18,008 nt of DNA from Vicingus sp036171675 (GCA_036171675.1 JAVHRO010000053.1:1-18008), one strand, 5' to 3'; shown: positions 1 through 8,263, numbered from the stretch's first letter. The notes: a model not told the origin generated them from the letters alone. Numbers and translations: made by a program.

Positions 1-71
1 AAATTATTTTTTTAAAAAATTTAAACTTGAAATGTGGTTTTTAAGGCTCGACTAATTAAAATTGAATTGTT

Positions 72-419
72 ATGAGGCCTGTAGTCTCCAACACACAAAG
101 GCTTTGCTTCAGACTACAGACAGTGGGGGGGTGCGAAATACTTAATTGCAGTGTTGGAATTGAAGAAGAAGTTGTTTTTAATGAAGTAGTTAAGGTTTAT
201 CCAAACCCTGCAAAAGATGTAATTACTATACAAATTAATGAAACAACTTTTACCAATAGTTCGTTTAAATTAATTGATGTAATGAGCAAAGAGGTGTTAA
301 ACAAGAAGATAGAATCAAACACAACTTTAATTGATGTTAGTCAATATACAAAAGGAGTGTATTTTTATCAACTAATTAATCATAAAGAACGTTTTTCAGG
401 TAAGTTAATTATTCAATAA
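72..419 (+). CDS. T9SS type A sorting-domain stub, probably a truncated gene
   Basis: Only the C-terminal sorting domain of a type IX secretion cargo protein is recognisable. VKVYPNP lies at residues 41-46, followed by the usual beta-rich domain with a VIDVS/GVYFYQL-like ending and terminal KLIIQ. Residues 1-20 are encoded by a palindromic repeat (stem at 79-87 and 111-119) plus a run of seven G, and they carry no signal peptide. A stop codon at 63-65 closes the frame just upstream, so no longer N-terminus exists in this frame. T9SS cargo needs a Sec signal peptide, so the product is unlikely to be exported as it stands. I infer a decayed or interrupted gene whose front was replaced or deleted. 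It lies 10 bp upstream of the next T9SS gene and may have shared a transcript with it. A small expressed protein is possible but unlikely. Confidence 0.5.
   Translation: MRPVVSNTQRLCFRLQTVGGCEILNCSVGIEEEVVFNEVVKVYPNPAKDVITIQINETTFTNSSFKLIDVMSKEVLNKKIESNTTLIDVSQYTKGVYFYQLINHKERFSGKLIIQ
79..119. repeat. Palindromic repeat inside the 5' end of the sorting-domain stub
   Basis: A perfect 9-bp inverted repeat, CTGTAGTCT at 79-87 and AGACTACAG at 111-119, encloses a 23-nt loop containing a second small palindrome, CAAAGGCTTTG (96-106). A run of seven G at 125-131 follows. The segment is clearly more GC-rich than its surroundings. The loop shares AAAGGCTTT with the ends of the transposase element at 1927-2481, although the stems differ. 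It looks like a short dispersed palindromic element; no second copy is present in this window. Confidence 0.5.
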
Positions 420-429
420 AACATAGATT

Positions 430-1329
430 ATGAAAAAAAAACTACTTCCTTTATTGTTATTTTTTATTGTGCAAACATCGATAGCACAAGAATTTATGTT
501 CCAACTTAATTTTACCGATGCGGTGGGAAATAAAGATAGTTTGTTGATTGGTTATGATATCAATGCAACAGATACTGTTGATGCTGGATTTGGCGAGATA
601 AATATCATTTCAACACCATTAGATACTGCCTTTGATGTACGAATTTCTTCGGTTTATAATACTGTTTCGGGGTGGTCACCAACTTCAAACAATTTTCAGC
701 TAAAAAAACAAATTGTAAAAAATAATGGTATCTGCGATTTCAATACATTGGTAATTGATGTTTTTGCCAAACATTGGCCCATTACAGCAACATGGAACAG
801 TGTTCTCTTTAATGATACTTGTTTGGAGGGAAGTGTTTTCACAAGTGTTCATCCAGGTGGCTGGTGGGATATAGGTAGTACAAGCAATTTATACAGAAGT
901 GAATTAGCCCTTTATAGCTCTGTTACATTTAGTTCAAACAATGATGGTAATTTATCTTCTCCTTTTCCAACTTACAATGGTGGGGCGTATTTGAATACAA
1001 ACAACGATACCATTTCTGTTTTTTGGTTAAAATTGGGTGATTCAACTATTTTAAATACCGCTGTAAATCAATTAGTTTTGGATAACAATTTTAGCACCTA
1101 TCCCAATCCTGCAAATGAAGTGCTTAACATTTCCGTTGCAAAAGAGCTTGATTTAACGAATGCAGAAATTTCTTTAGTTGATATTTCAGGAAGAACAATT
1201 CTAAGCCAACCTATCAACTCAGCCGAAACTATGATTAATATTAGCCATCTTCCAAGCGGTGTTTATTTTTCAACCCTTCGCTTGAATAATGAAACTGCTT
1301 TGTTTAAAAAAATTATGATAACCAATTAG
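430..1329 (+). CDS. T9SS type A sorting-domain secreted protein, function unknown
   Basis: The 299-residue product has a clear Sec signal peptide (KKKLLPLLLFFIVQTSIAQ, cleavage near residues 19-20). Its C-terminal T9SS type A sorting domain spans roughly residues 218-299, with FSTYPNP at 221-227 and LPSGVYFSTLRL near 274-284. Such domains direct cargo across the outer membrane for release or surface attachment. The middle part (20-215) is beta-rich and polar and contains a Trp-rich stretch (HPGGWWDIGS, 141-150). I do not recognise an enzymatic family; a DUF-type lectin-like or structural domain is possible but unproven. It lies 10 bp after the sorting-domain stub and converges on the next gene with only 7 bp between the stops. 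The ATG is supported by the signal peptide. Confidence 0.85.
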   Translation: MKKKLLPLLLFFIVQTSIAQEFMFQLNFTDAVGNKDSLLIGYDINATDTVDAGFGEINIISTPLDTAFDVRISSVYNTVSGWSPTSNNFQLKKQIVKNNGICDFNTLVIDVFAKHWPITATWNSVLFNDTCLEGSVFTSVHPGGWWDIGSTSNLYRSELALYSSVTFSSNNDGNLSSPFPTYNGGAYLNTNNDTISVFWLKLGDSTILNTAVNQLVLDNNFSTYPNPANEVLNISVAKELDLTNAEISLVDISGRTILSQPINSAETMINISHLPSGVYFSTLRLNNETALFKKIMITN

Positions 1330-1343
1330 GGAGTAACTACTCC
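1330..1343. terminator. Short dyad between convergent stops, possible bidirectional terminator
   Basis: GGAGTA-AC-TACTCC is a perfect 6-bp inverted repeat. It starts one base after the TAG of the plus-strand gene and overlaps the TAG of the minus-strand gene (1337-1339). The position fits a shared transcription end, but there is no clean T-run on either side and the 2-nt loop is too tight without opening base pairs. Weak call. Confidence 0.25.
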
Positions 1344-1765
1344 TCATCGAATCGTCCATAATCAAGCGATTTATTTACCTTTTTCCTAACCCAATTTGGC
1401 ATTGTACGATTCTCTTTGTAGTTTATAAGTACCTTTTGTAACTTACTTTTCCTATACCTATACAACAACACCGAACCGTTAACAAAAAAAGGAAAACTAA
1501 CCACCGACATTCCAACGCTTAATATTGGCACAAGTGGGAAAATTGCTGCAGTAATTGGAAATATAGACATTTGTCCTTTGGCAGAATTGTTTCGTTTATC
1601 AAAAAAAATATTGATAATTGTTGTTGAAGTATCGTTCACTGAATATTTAGCAATAAAATCGTTGTAATCTAAATTTCGAGCTTTTACCTCTGTAGAATCT
1701 TCTGAAGCAGCACAATAACCTACATTCAGCAACAAAAAGAAAACAATCCAATTTATTTTTTGCAT
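1337..1765 (-). CDS. Small membrane-anchored protein of unknown function
   Basis: The 142-residue product begins with a signal peptide or first membrane segment (residues 4-20, ending NVGYCAAS). A polar stretch of about 45 residues follows, with a long hydrophobic segment at about 66-102 that could form two membrane helices. The tail is basic (RYRKSKLQK, then NWVRKKVNK). I cannot assign a family. A lipoprotein reading (C18) is weak because the residues before the Cys do not form a good lipobox. It stands alone on the minus strand, convergent with the T9SS gene. Its upstream region (1766-1926) shows no further gene. Confidence 0.7.
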   Translation of the reverse strand: MQKINWIVFFLLLNVGYCAASEDSTEVKARNLDYNDFIAKYSVNDTSTTIINIFFDKRNNSAKGQMSIFPITAAIFPLVPILSVGMSVVSFPFFVNGSVLLYRYRKSKLQKVLINYKENRTMPNWVRKKVNKSLDYGRFDEE

Positions 1766-1926
1766 TCGCTAATTAATTTCTGCTAAGGTAATAAATTGAA
1801 TTAATTCCTAATAAACTTCTATAAATTGTAAATTTGTACTTAGCTAACCATCATATTTATTTGAAAGATAAAATAATAATTGATTATTGTGAATCTCCAA
1901 ATTTTATTTGAAACGAAATAGCAAAT

Positions 1927-1985
1927 TAACTCCGCCTTTTAAGGCGGAGAAAAGAAATAAAACATCAAAAAAGGCTTTAGCCATG
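1927..1985 (+). repeat. Left inverted end unit with two palindromes
   Basis: CTCCGCCTTTTAAGGCGGAG (1930-1949) is a 9-bp perfect stem with a TT centre. An A-rich 23-nt spacer follows, then GGCTTTAGCC (1973-1982) and ATG. The last 13 bp, GGCTTTAGCCATG, are the exact reverse complement of 2423-2435. The unit ends 14 bp before the transposase start codon, so it also forms that gene's 5' leader. Confidence 0.75.
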
Positions 1986-1999
1986 AAAAACAAACAAAA

Positions 2000-2431
2000 A
2001 TGTCATTTGTAAAAGTAATGATTCATGCTGTTTGGGGAACGAAGAGTCGGTACCCATATTTAACTAAAGAAATCAGACAAAATGTAATTTCTCACATCAA
2101 AGAAAATGCACTAAAAAAACAAATTTACATTGATACTATAAATGGACATTCCGATCATTTGCATTGTTTATTTGGATTAAATGCAGATGTTTCTATAGCA
2201 AAAACTTTACAGCTTATTAAAGGCGAATCTGCATTTTGGATTAATCAAGAAAATCTTACCATTCCAAAATTTGAATGGGCTGATGAATATTTTGCTGCAT
2301 CAGTAAGCGAATCTCAATTAAATAAAGTAAGAGCTTACATTAACAACCAAGAACAACACCACAAAAAAATAACATTTGCAAGTGAATACGATAACTTTAT
2401 TACGAAATATAATTTTATAAATCATGGCTAA
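2000..2431 (+). CDS. tnpA: IS200/RAYT-type Y1 HUH transposase
   Basis: The 143-residue length and motifs match the Transposase_IS200-like (Y1_Tnp) family of single-strand DNA transposases, which cut and join hairpin-bounded DNA through a 5'-phosphotyrosine. The N-terminus has the family start (FVKVMIHAVWGTKSRYPYL). The metal-binding HUH motif is H53-L54-H55 in HSDHLHCLF. The catalytic tyrosine is Y113 in VRAYINNQEQHH, with Q117 one turn later as in IS200 TnpA. All catalytic residues are present and the frame is open, so it looks active. The gene lies inside paired inverted palindromes, and its TAA stop (2429-2431) is part of the right inner palindrome. That overlap ties the gene end to the repeat. 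Confidence 0.9.
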   Translation: MSFVKVMIHAVWGTKSRYPYLTKEIRQNVISHIKENALKKQIYIDTINGHSDHLHCLFGLNADVSIAKTLQLIKGESAFWINQENLTIPKFEWADEYFAASVSESQLNKVRAYINNQEQHHKKITFASEYDNFITKYNFINHG

Positions 2432-2481
2432 AGCCACTAAAACATACATTACTTTTTGCTCCGCCATAAATGACGGAGTTA
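2423..2481 (-). repeat. Right inverted end unit, mirror copy of the left
   Basis: CATGGCTAAAGCC (2423-2435) is followed by a 23-nt spacer and the hairpin CTCCGCC-ATAAAT-GACGGAG (2459-2478, one mismatched pair). Reverse-complemented, the hairpin matches the left one at 17 of 20 positions. The spacers have the same length but little shared sequence, so the palindromes rather than the spacer appear to be conserved. Confidence 0.75.
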
Positions 2482-2536
2482 TAAGTTTTTTTACCCATTA
2501 ACATTTAAAACACTTCTTCAACGTATTACGCAAAAA

Positions 2537-5500
2537 ATGAACATTCCAGAGTTAAAATCAAAATTTAACAACTCAAATCAAGTAAAAGCTATTGTTAACA
2601 ATTTACAAAACAATATGCTTTCGCAACATTATTTAAAAGGGCTGGTTGGTTCATCTATAGCCTTCGTGGTAAATTCAATTTATCAAAAATTTCCATTAAA
2701 TCAACTTTTTATATTAAACGACAAAGAAGATGCTGCATACCTTTTTAACGATTTAGAAAGTATTATTGGCGAAGAGCATGTATTATTTTTCCCAGCATCT
2801 TATAAAAAGGCACTTCAAATAGATGAAACTGATAATGCCAATGTATTACTTCGTTCGGAAGTGTTAAACACTTTATCAAATTCATCAGGAGCAAAAATTA
2901 TAGTTACCTACGCCGAGGCAATCGTAGAAAAAGTGGTAACTAAAAAAAATTTAGAGAAAAACACCTTAAAAATTAGTGTTGGCGAAGAGTTAACCATAGA
3001 ATTTATCAATGAGGTTTTTTATGAATATGGTTTTGAACGTGAAGATTTTGTAATAGAACCTGGACAATTTTCTGTACGAGGTGGAATTGTTGATGTCTTT
3101 TCATTTTCGAACGATTTCCCCTATAGAATTGAGTTTTTTGGAAATGAAATAGAATCCATCCGAACATTTAACCCTGTATCACAGTTAAGCATAAAAAATT
3201 TCAAAAAAATTAGTATTCTCCCAAACCTACAAACATCGTTCACCACAGAAAGCAGAGAATCCATATTGGAATTTTTAGCAAAAGAAACGTTGGTATTTTG
3301 TAGCGACATAGATTTAACTTCCAACCAACTTAATCAAACCTATGAAAAAAATGTTGAGGCATTTAACAAGGTGGAACATTCGCCACTAAAACATCTTGAA
3401 CCAGCTCAACTATTTTTGACCAAAGAAACTTTTTTAAATGAAATTGACACAAAAAACATCATAGAATTTGGTTCGAAAAGGTTTTATACAAATTCGAGTG
3501 AAATTATTTTTAATCAAAAGCATCAACCCGAGTTCAACAAAAATTTTACCCTACTACACCAAAATTTAGAAGCCAACAAAAAAAACAATCTTTCTAATAT
3601 ATTGTTAGCCGAAAACATTAAACAAGTCGAACGTTTACATTCAATATTTGAAGATATAGGAAAAGAATTTGATGTACATGCCATGTTACTTCCAATACAT
3701 CAAGGATTTATTGATGAAGAATTAAAAATTTGCTGTTATACCGACCATCAAATATTTAACCGCTACCAACGATTTAGACTTAAAGACGGAAAAGGTCACG
3801 GTGGTGAATCTCTAACCTTAAAAGAAATTCATGGACTAGTGCCTGGTGATTTTATTACACACATTGACCATGGCGTTGGACGGTTTTCTGGGCTTGAAAA
3901 AATTGATGTAAACGGAAAAACCCAAGAAACTATTCGAATTGTTTACGCTAACAACGATTTACTTTATGTCAACATTCATTCTTTACATAAAATTTCAAAA
4001 TTTGTTGGTAAAGATGGAACGCCTCCAAAAACAAATAGATTAGGAAGTACAAATTGGCAAATTACTAAACAAAAGACTAAATCAAACATTAAAAAAGTAG
4101 CATTTGATTTAATTAAACTTTATGCACAACGAAAAGCAAACAAAGGCTTCCAATTTATGCCTGACACCTATTTACAAACAGAACTTGAAGCGTCATTTAT
4201 TTACGAGGATACCCCAGACCAATTAAAGGCAACCAACGATGTAAAAAAAGATATGGAAGCTGAGTACCCTATGGATAGACTAGTTTGTGGAGATGTAGGT
4301 TTTGGAAAAACAGAAATAGCAATTCGTGCCGCTTTTAAAGCCGTTGCCGACAATAAACAAGTTGCCGTATTGGTTCCTACTACCATCCTGGCATTACAAC
4401 ACTTCAAAACATTTAAAGCACGGTTAAAAGAATTCCCTTGCAATGTTGATTACATCAATCGATTTAAAAGTGCTAAACAACAAAAATTAACTATTGACAA
4501 ACTAGCGACCGGAAGTGTTGACATTTTAATAGGAACACATCGAATAGTAGGAAAAGATGTGAAATTCAAGGACTTAGGATTATTAATCATTGACGAGGAA
4601 CAAAAATTTGGAGTTTCAGTAAAAGACAAGCTAAAAACATTAAAAGCAAATGTAGATACCTTAACACTCACCGCAACTCCAATTCCACGAACACTTCAAT
4701 TTTCGTTGATGGCGGCAAGAGATTTATCAAACATCACCACACCACCGCCAAACAGGCAGCCAGTTGAAACTAGGTTATGCAATTTTAACGAGGAAATTAT
4801 ACGCGATGCAGTGAGCTACGAAATATCAAGAAATGGTCAGGTATTCTTTGTAAACAATCGAATAGAAAATATTAAAGAAATTGCTGGAATGATACAACGA
4901 TTATGCCCTGATGCAAACGTGCTAATTGCCCATGGACAAATGCAAGGAGATGAATTAGAGCAAAAAATGATGGCTTTTGTTGATGGCGAATATGATGTAT
5001 TGGTTGCAACTACAATTATTGAATCTGGACTTGACATTCCAAATGCCAATACCATTATAATTAACAACGCCAACTATTTTGGATTAAGCGATTTACACCA
5101 AATGAGAGGTAGAGTTGGACGTTCAAATAAAAAAGCATTTTGCTATTTGCTTACTCCACCAATGCATGAAATTACACCCGAAGCCAGAAAACGACTAACG
5201 GCTATTGAGCAATATTCTGATTTAGGAAGTGGTTTTCAAATTGCACTCCGCGACTTAGACATTCGAGGAGCTGGTAATTTACTTGGTGGTGAACAAAGCG
5301 GTTTTATTTCAGAAATTGGATTCGACATGTACCAAAAAATATTACAAGAAGCCATTGAAGAGCTAAAAGAAAGCGACTTTAAAGAATTGTATGCCGAAGA
5401 ATTAAGCAAAAAAGATTTTGTTAAAGAATGCCAATTAGAAACCGACTTGGAATTACTCATCCCAGATGAATACATTTCCAACATTACTGAACGACTTACC

Positions 5501-5881
5501 ATATATCGAGAATTAGATGAATTGGAAGATGAAGCACAAATTAAATCCTATAAAATTCAATTAAAAGACCGATTCGGTGAAATCCCAACGCCTACTACAG
5601 AACTTTTTAACGCGTTGGTTTTAAGAAAATCAGCAAAAAAAGTTGGGTTTGAAAAATTGGTATTGAAACAGCATAAACTAATCGGCTATTTTATATCCAA
5701 TCAAGATTCCCCGTTTTACCAAACCCCAGCGTTTACCAATGTACTAAATTATGTTCAATCGAACCAAAAATTGTGCAACATGAAGGAAAAAAACAATAAA
5801 CTCACGTTAGTTTTTGATGGGGTAACCAGCATTAATCAAGCCAACCAATTAATTAAACCGATGCTACTCGCTGAAGCCTAA
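2537..5881 (+). CDS. mfd: Transcription-repair coupling factor Mfd
   Basis: The 1114-residue length is normal for Mfd, a DNA translocase that removes RNA polymerase stalled at lesions and recruits UvrA. The N-terminal UvrB-like region is present (for example FSVRGGIVDVFSF). An RNA-polymerase-interacting, CarD-like domain begins near residue 430 (PGDFITHIDHGVGRF, 436-450). The translocase core carries all SF2 motifs: Walker A GDVGFGKTE (585-593), DEEQ (686-689), TATPIPRT (712-719), motif V TTIIESGLD (825-833) and motif VI QMRGRVGR (855-862). The C-terminal TRCF regulatory domain covers roughly 985-1085. The ATG start gives a usual-looking N-terminus; no Shine-Dalgarno is visible, as is typical of the phylum. 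The transposase unit lies 55 bp upstream. The stop codon directly abuts an ATG of the following frame. Confidence 0.97.
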   Translation: MNIPELKSKFNNSNQVKAIVNNLQNNMLSQHYLKGLVGSSIAFVVNSIYQKFPLNQLFILNDKEDAAYLFNDLESIIGEEHVLFFPASYKKALQIDETDNANVLLRSEVLNTLSNSSGAKIIVTYAEAIVEKVVTKKNLEKNTLKISVGEELTIEFINEVFYEYGFEREDFVIEPGQFSVRGGIVDVFSFSNDFPYRIEFFGNEIESIRTFNPVSQLSIKNFKKISILPNLQTSFTTESRESILEFLAKETLVFCSDIDLTSNQLNQTYEKNVEAFNKVEHSPLKHLEPAQLFLTKETFLNEIDTKNIIEFGSKRFYTNSSEIIFNQKHQPEFNKNFTLLHQNLEANKKNNLSNILLAENIKQVERLHSIFEDIGKEFDVHAMLLPIHQGFIDEELKICCYTDHQIFNRYQRFRLKDGKGHGGESLTLKEIHGLVPGDFITHIDHGVGRFSGLEKIDVNGKTQETIRIVYANNDLLYVNIHSLHKISKFVGKDGTPPKTNRLGSTNWQITKQKTKSNIKKVAFDLIKLYAQRKANKGFQFMPDTYLQTELEASFIYEDTPDQLKATNDVKKDMEAEYPMDRLVCGDVGFGKTEIAIRAAFKAVADNKQVAVLVPTTILALQHFKTFKARLKEFPCNVDYINRFKSAKQQKLTIDKLATGSVDILIGTHRIVGKDVKFKDLGLLIIDEEQKFGVSVKDKLKTLKANVDTLTLTATPIPRTLQFSLMAARDLSNITTPPPNRQPVETRLCNFNEEIIRDAVSYEISRNGQVFFVNNRIENIKEIAGMIQRLCPDANVLIAHGQMQGDELEQKMMAFVDGEYDVLVATTIIESGLDIPNANTIIINNANYFGLSDLHQMRGRVGRSNKKAFCYLLTPPMHEITPEARKRLTAIEQYSDLGSGFQIALRDLDIRGAGNLLGGEQSGFISEIGFDMYQKILQEAIEELKESDFKELYAEELSKKDFVKECQLETDLELLIPDEYISNITERLTIYRELDELEDEAQIKSYKIQLKDRFGEIPTPTTELFNALVLRKSAKKVGFEKLVLKQHKLIGYFISNQDSPFYQTPAFTNVLNYVQSNQKLCNMKEKNNKLTLVFDGVTSINQANQLIKPMLLAEA

Positions 5882-5947
5882 ATGTATTTTAATTTTCAAT
5901 ACAACAAATTGTTGTATAAAAACTTAAATACATTTACTTTTGATTTT

Positions 5948-8263
5948 ATGTATAGACTTTTAAGTGTATTAGCTTTGGTTTTTTGTTTGCAAGAAATTTC
6001 AACTTGCCAAACACTTCAAACCTATACTATTTATCTAGGAGACACCATAAATGCTACCAATACTTTAGGTCAAAAACAAGGAAGATGGATTTATTTCGGG
6101 TACGACCGCAAAGGGATTAAATACGATAACTATAAAGAAAATCAAATTATAGAAGAAGGGTTTTTTAAAGCCGATAAAAAAATTGGCGTTTGGAAAACTT
6201 ATCACAACAATAGCAAGGTTCAAAGCGAAATTTTCTACACCAAAAACCAACCCAATCAATACGCTAAGTTTTATCATTTCGATGGTTATCTAATTGCAGA
6301 AGGCCCTTCAAAAAATGATCAATTCATCAATGAATATTTTATTTATGATGCTAAAGGAAATAAGTTTGAAAAATTAACATCAAAAAAGAACAATTACGCT
6401 CATTTGAATTTTAAAGGCAAAGTGGAACTGTTTGGCAAAAGAATAGACAATGTTACCATTTTAGTATTACGTAATGGATACGAAACGCAAGAGTTAAGCA
6501 ACAATATTGATGGTAGTTTCCAGTTGAATTTAGAGTTGAATTTTGATTATACCATTTATTTTTCAAAGAAAGATCATGGCACACAATCTGTTCTAATAAA
6601 TACTGACGTTCAGAATATTTCCGACACTTCGATTTACCAAATTAATAATTGGAACATTCAACTTTCCGACAATTTTGCCAAGTCGCTTGGTAGTAATTTT
6701 TTGGGTTTAATCATGAACAAACCCTCAGGAAAATTATATTTCGACAAAAAGAAAAGAAAATTTACGTCTGATGGGGCTTATCATTCGTTTTTTAATAAAC
6801 AATTGAGAGGCATCAAAAAATCCTCTAAATTTTTATTGAATCAAGTTGCGCAGGATAATAAACGATTAGAGCTCGAAAATTTACGAATTGAGTCGGAGAA
6901 AAAAATGAATGAAATCAATCTACTTCGTCAAACTCAAGAATTAAAAGAAGTAGAAATTAAGAAAAAAGAAGCAGAAATATTAACACAGAAATTAGAGCAA
7001 GAAAAGAACATAAAAGACTTATCAATTGCTCAACAGGAAAAAATTATTCGCGACTTAGAATACGAGCAACAACAAGTATTGTTAGAAAAAAAAATGCTCG
7101 AAACTCAACAAAAAACGAAAGAAATAGAACATTTAGCGATTCTAAAAAAAATTCAAGAATTAGAAATAAAAGAAAAAAAGAGCGAATTGGCAAAAACCAA
7201 TGAAAACCTTGCCTTGTCTGTTGCCGAAAACAAAAAACGCCAAGTTGAACTTGAATTATCGAAACGTGAACAATTGATCAAAGAAAATGAACTAAAACAA
7301 AAAATGTTTTATGTTTATATTTTAATTGCAGGCTTGTTTCTAACCATTCTATTCGGATTCTTTATCTTCAGAAGTTTCCAACAAAAGAAAAAAGCCAATA
7401 TTTTACTCGAAAAACAATCGAACGAAATTTTAGCACAACAATCGGAGCTTGAACAAAAAAATCAAGTTATTGAACAAAAAAACATTGAAACCGAACAAAG
7501 TATTCAATATGCCAAACGTATACAAAATGCAATTCTACCTCCTATAGAAGAAATAAGTGCCTATTTAAAAAATTGTTTTATTTTATATAAATCAAAAGAC
7601 ATTGTTAGTGGCGATTTTTACTTTTTCTCCGACAAACATGCTAAAGATGGTAAAATACATATTGCTTCAGTAGATTGTACTGGACATGGTGTGCCTGGTG
7701 CATTTATGAGCGTAATTGGCCATGAAAAATTAAAAGAGGCGGTTCACAATACCAGTGAACCAGGTAAAATATTATCGGCTCTTAACAGAAGTGTGAAATC
7801 TGCATTACGACAATCGTCAGAATCATCAGAATCCAATAGAGATGGTATGGATTTAAGCATCTGTTCTATTTCTACACAACCAACAAATAATTTATATACC
7901 ATTTCTTATTCAGGAGCCAACAGACCATTATGGATTGTTCGTAAAAATTCAACAGAAATTGAAGAAATTAAAGCTACAAAAATTGCCATTGGTGGTTTTA
8001 CCGAAGACAACCAAGAATTTGAACAGCATGAATTAACCCTAGAAAAAGGTGATACCATTTACATGTTTAGCGATGGTTATGTGGACCAATTTGGTGGACA
8101 GAAAAAGAAAAAATTAATGACCGTAAAATTCAAAGATTTGATTTTAAGCATACAACATCTTTCGCTTAAAGAACAAAAAGACTACCTAGATAAGTTCATT
8201 ACCGAATGGATGGACGGTTTGGAACAAATCGATGATATTTTGGTAATGGGAATAAAATTGTAG
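5948..8263 (+). CDS. Membrane SpoIIE-type PP2C phosphatase with MORN-like repeats and coiled coils
   Basis: I place the start at ATG 5948, because MYRLLSVLALVFCLQEISTCQ is a good signal peptide. The frame also has an ATG at 5882, directly after the mfd stop; residue numbers here count from 5882. The exported part has MORN/YwqK-like repeats (about 65-150: QGRWIYFG, IGVWKTYHN, YAKFYHFDGYLIAEG), then a beta-rich carboxypeptidase-regulatory-like segment. A long charged coiled coil (about 315-470) precedes one membrane helix (475-497). A second coiled coil leads to the cytoplasmic SpoIIE/PP2C domain. Metal-binding motifs are intact: SGDFY with D578, DCTGHGVPGAFM from D598, FSDGYVDQFGG with D731, and QIDDILVMG with D784/D785. 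This suggests a sensor-driven Ser/Thr phosphatase acting on an unknown partner, perhaps an anti-sigma antagonist. No kinase or STAS gene is adjacent. Probably co-transcribed with mfd. Confidence 0.88.
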   Translation: MYRLLSVLALVFCLQEISTCQTLQTYTIYLGDTINATNTLGQKQGRWIYFGYDRKGIKYDNYKENQIIEEGFFKADKKIGVWKTYHNNSKVQSEIFYTKNQPNQYAKFYHFDGYLIAEGPSKNDQFINEYFIYDAKGNKFEKLTSKKNNYAHLNFKGKVELFGKRIDNVTILVLRNGYETQELSNNIDGSFQLNLELNFDYTIYFSKKDHGTQSVLINTDVQNISDTSIYQINNWNIQLSDNFAKSLGSNFLGLIMNKPSGKLYFDKKKRKFTSDGAYHSFFNKQLRGIKKSSKFLLNQVAQDNKRLELENLRIESEKKMNEINLLRQTQELKEVEIKKKEAEILTQKLEQEKNIKDLSIAQQEKIIRDLEYEQQQVLLEKKMLETQQKTKEIEHLAILKKIQELEIKEKKSELAKTNENLALSVAENKKRQVELELSKREQLIKENELKQKMFYVYILIAGLFLTILFGFFIFRSFQQKKKANILLEKQSNEILAQQSELEQKNQVIEQKNIETEQSIQYAKRIQNAILPPIEEISAYLKNCFILYKSKDIVSGDFYFFSDKHAKDGKIHIASVDCTGHGVPGAFMSVIGHEKLKEAVHNTSEPGKILSALNRSVKSALRQSSESSESNRDGMDLSICSISTQPTNNLYTISYSGANRPLWIVRKNSTEIEEIKATKIAIGGFTEDNQEFEQHELTLEKGDTIYMFSDGYVDQFGGQKKKKLMTVKFKDLILSIQHLSLKEQKDYLDKFITEWMDGLEQIDDILVMGIKL

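Larger units (their letters stand above)
1927..2481. mobile_element. REP/RAYT-like element: one Y1 transposase gene between inverted palindromic units
   Basis: This 555-bp unit contains one HUH/Y1 transposase gene. Two inverted end units (1927-1985 and 2423-2481) bracket it with mirror symmetry. Each unit runs from outside inwards as a 20-bp hairpin, a 23-nt spacer and a small GGCT-nn-AGCC palindrome followed by ATG or preceded by CAT. Classical IS200/IS605 ends are subterminal hairpins without terminal inverted repeats, whereas REP-associated tyrosine transposases (RAYTs) are typically flanked by inverted palindromes. The layout therefore favours a RAYT/REP unit. No cargo or accessory tnpB is present. 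It sits between a minus-strand gene and mfd and damages neither. Confidence 0.65.

Noticed and set aside
1983..1999. ATG at 1983 as an alternative transposase start
   Set aside because: It is out of frame with the transposase and is part of the inverted repeat; ATG 2000 gives the correct family N-terminus.
1927..2481. CRISPR-like or integron-type repeat array
   Set aside because: Only two repeat units, inverted, separated by a transposase gene; no regular spacers and no cas or integrase gene.
3121..5502. Five minus-strand open frames of 67-88 codons inside mfd
   Set aside because: They lie wholly inside a strongly supported gene, have no family features, and arise from antisense reading of AT-rich codons.
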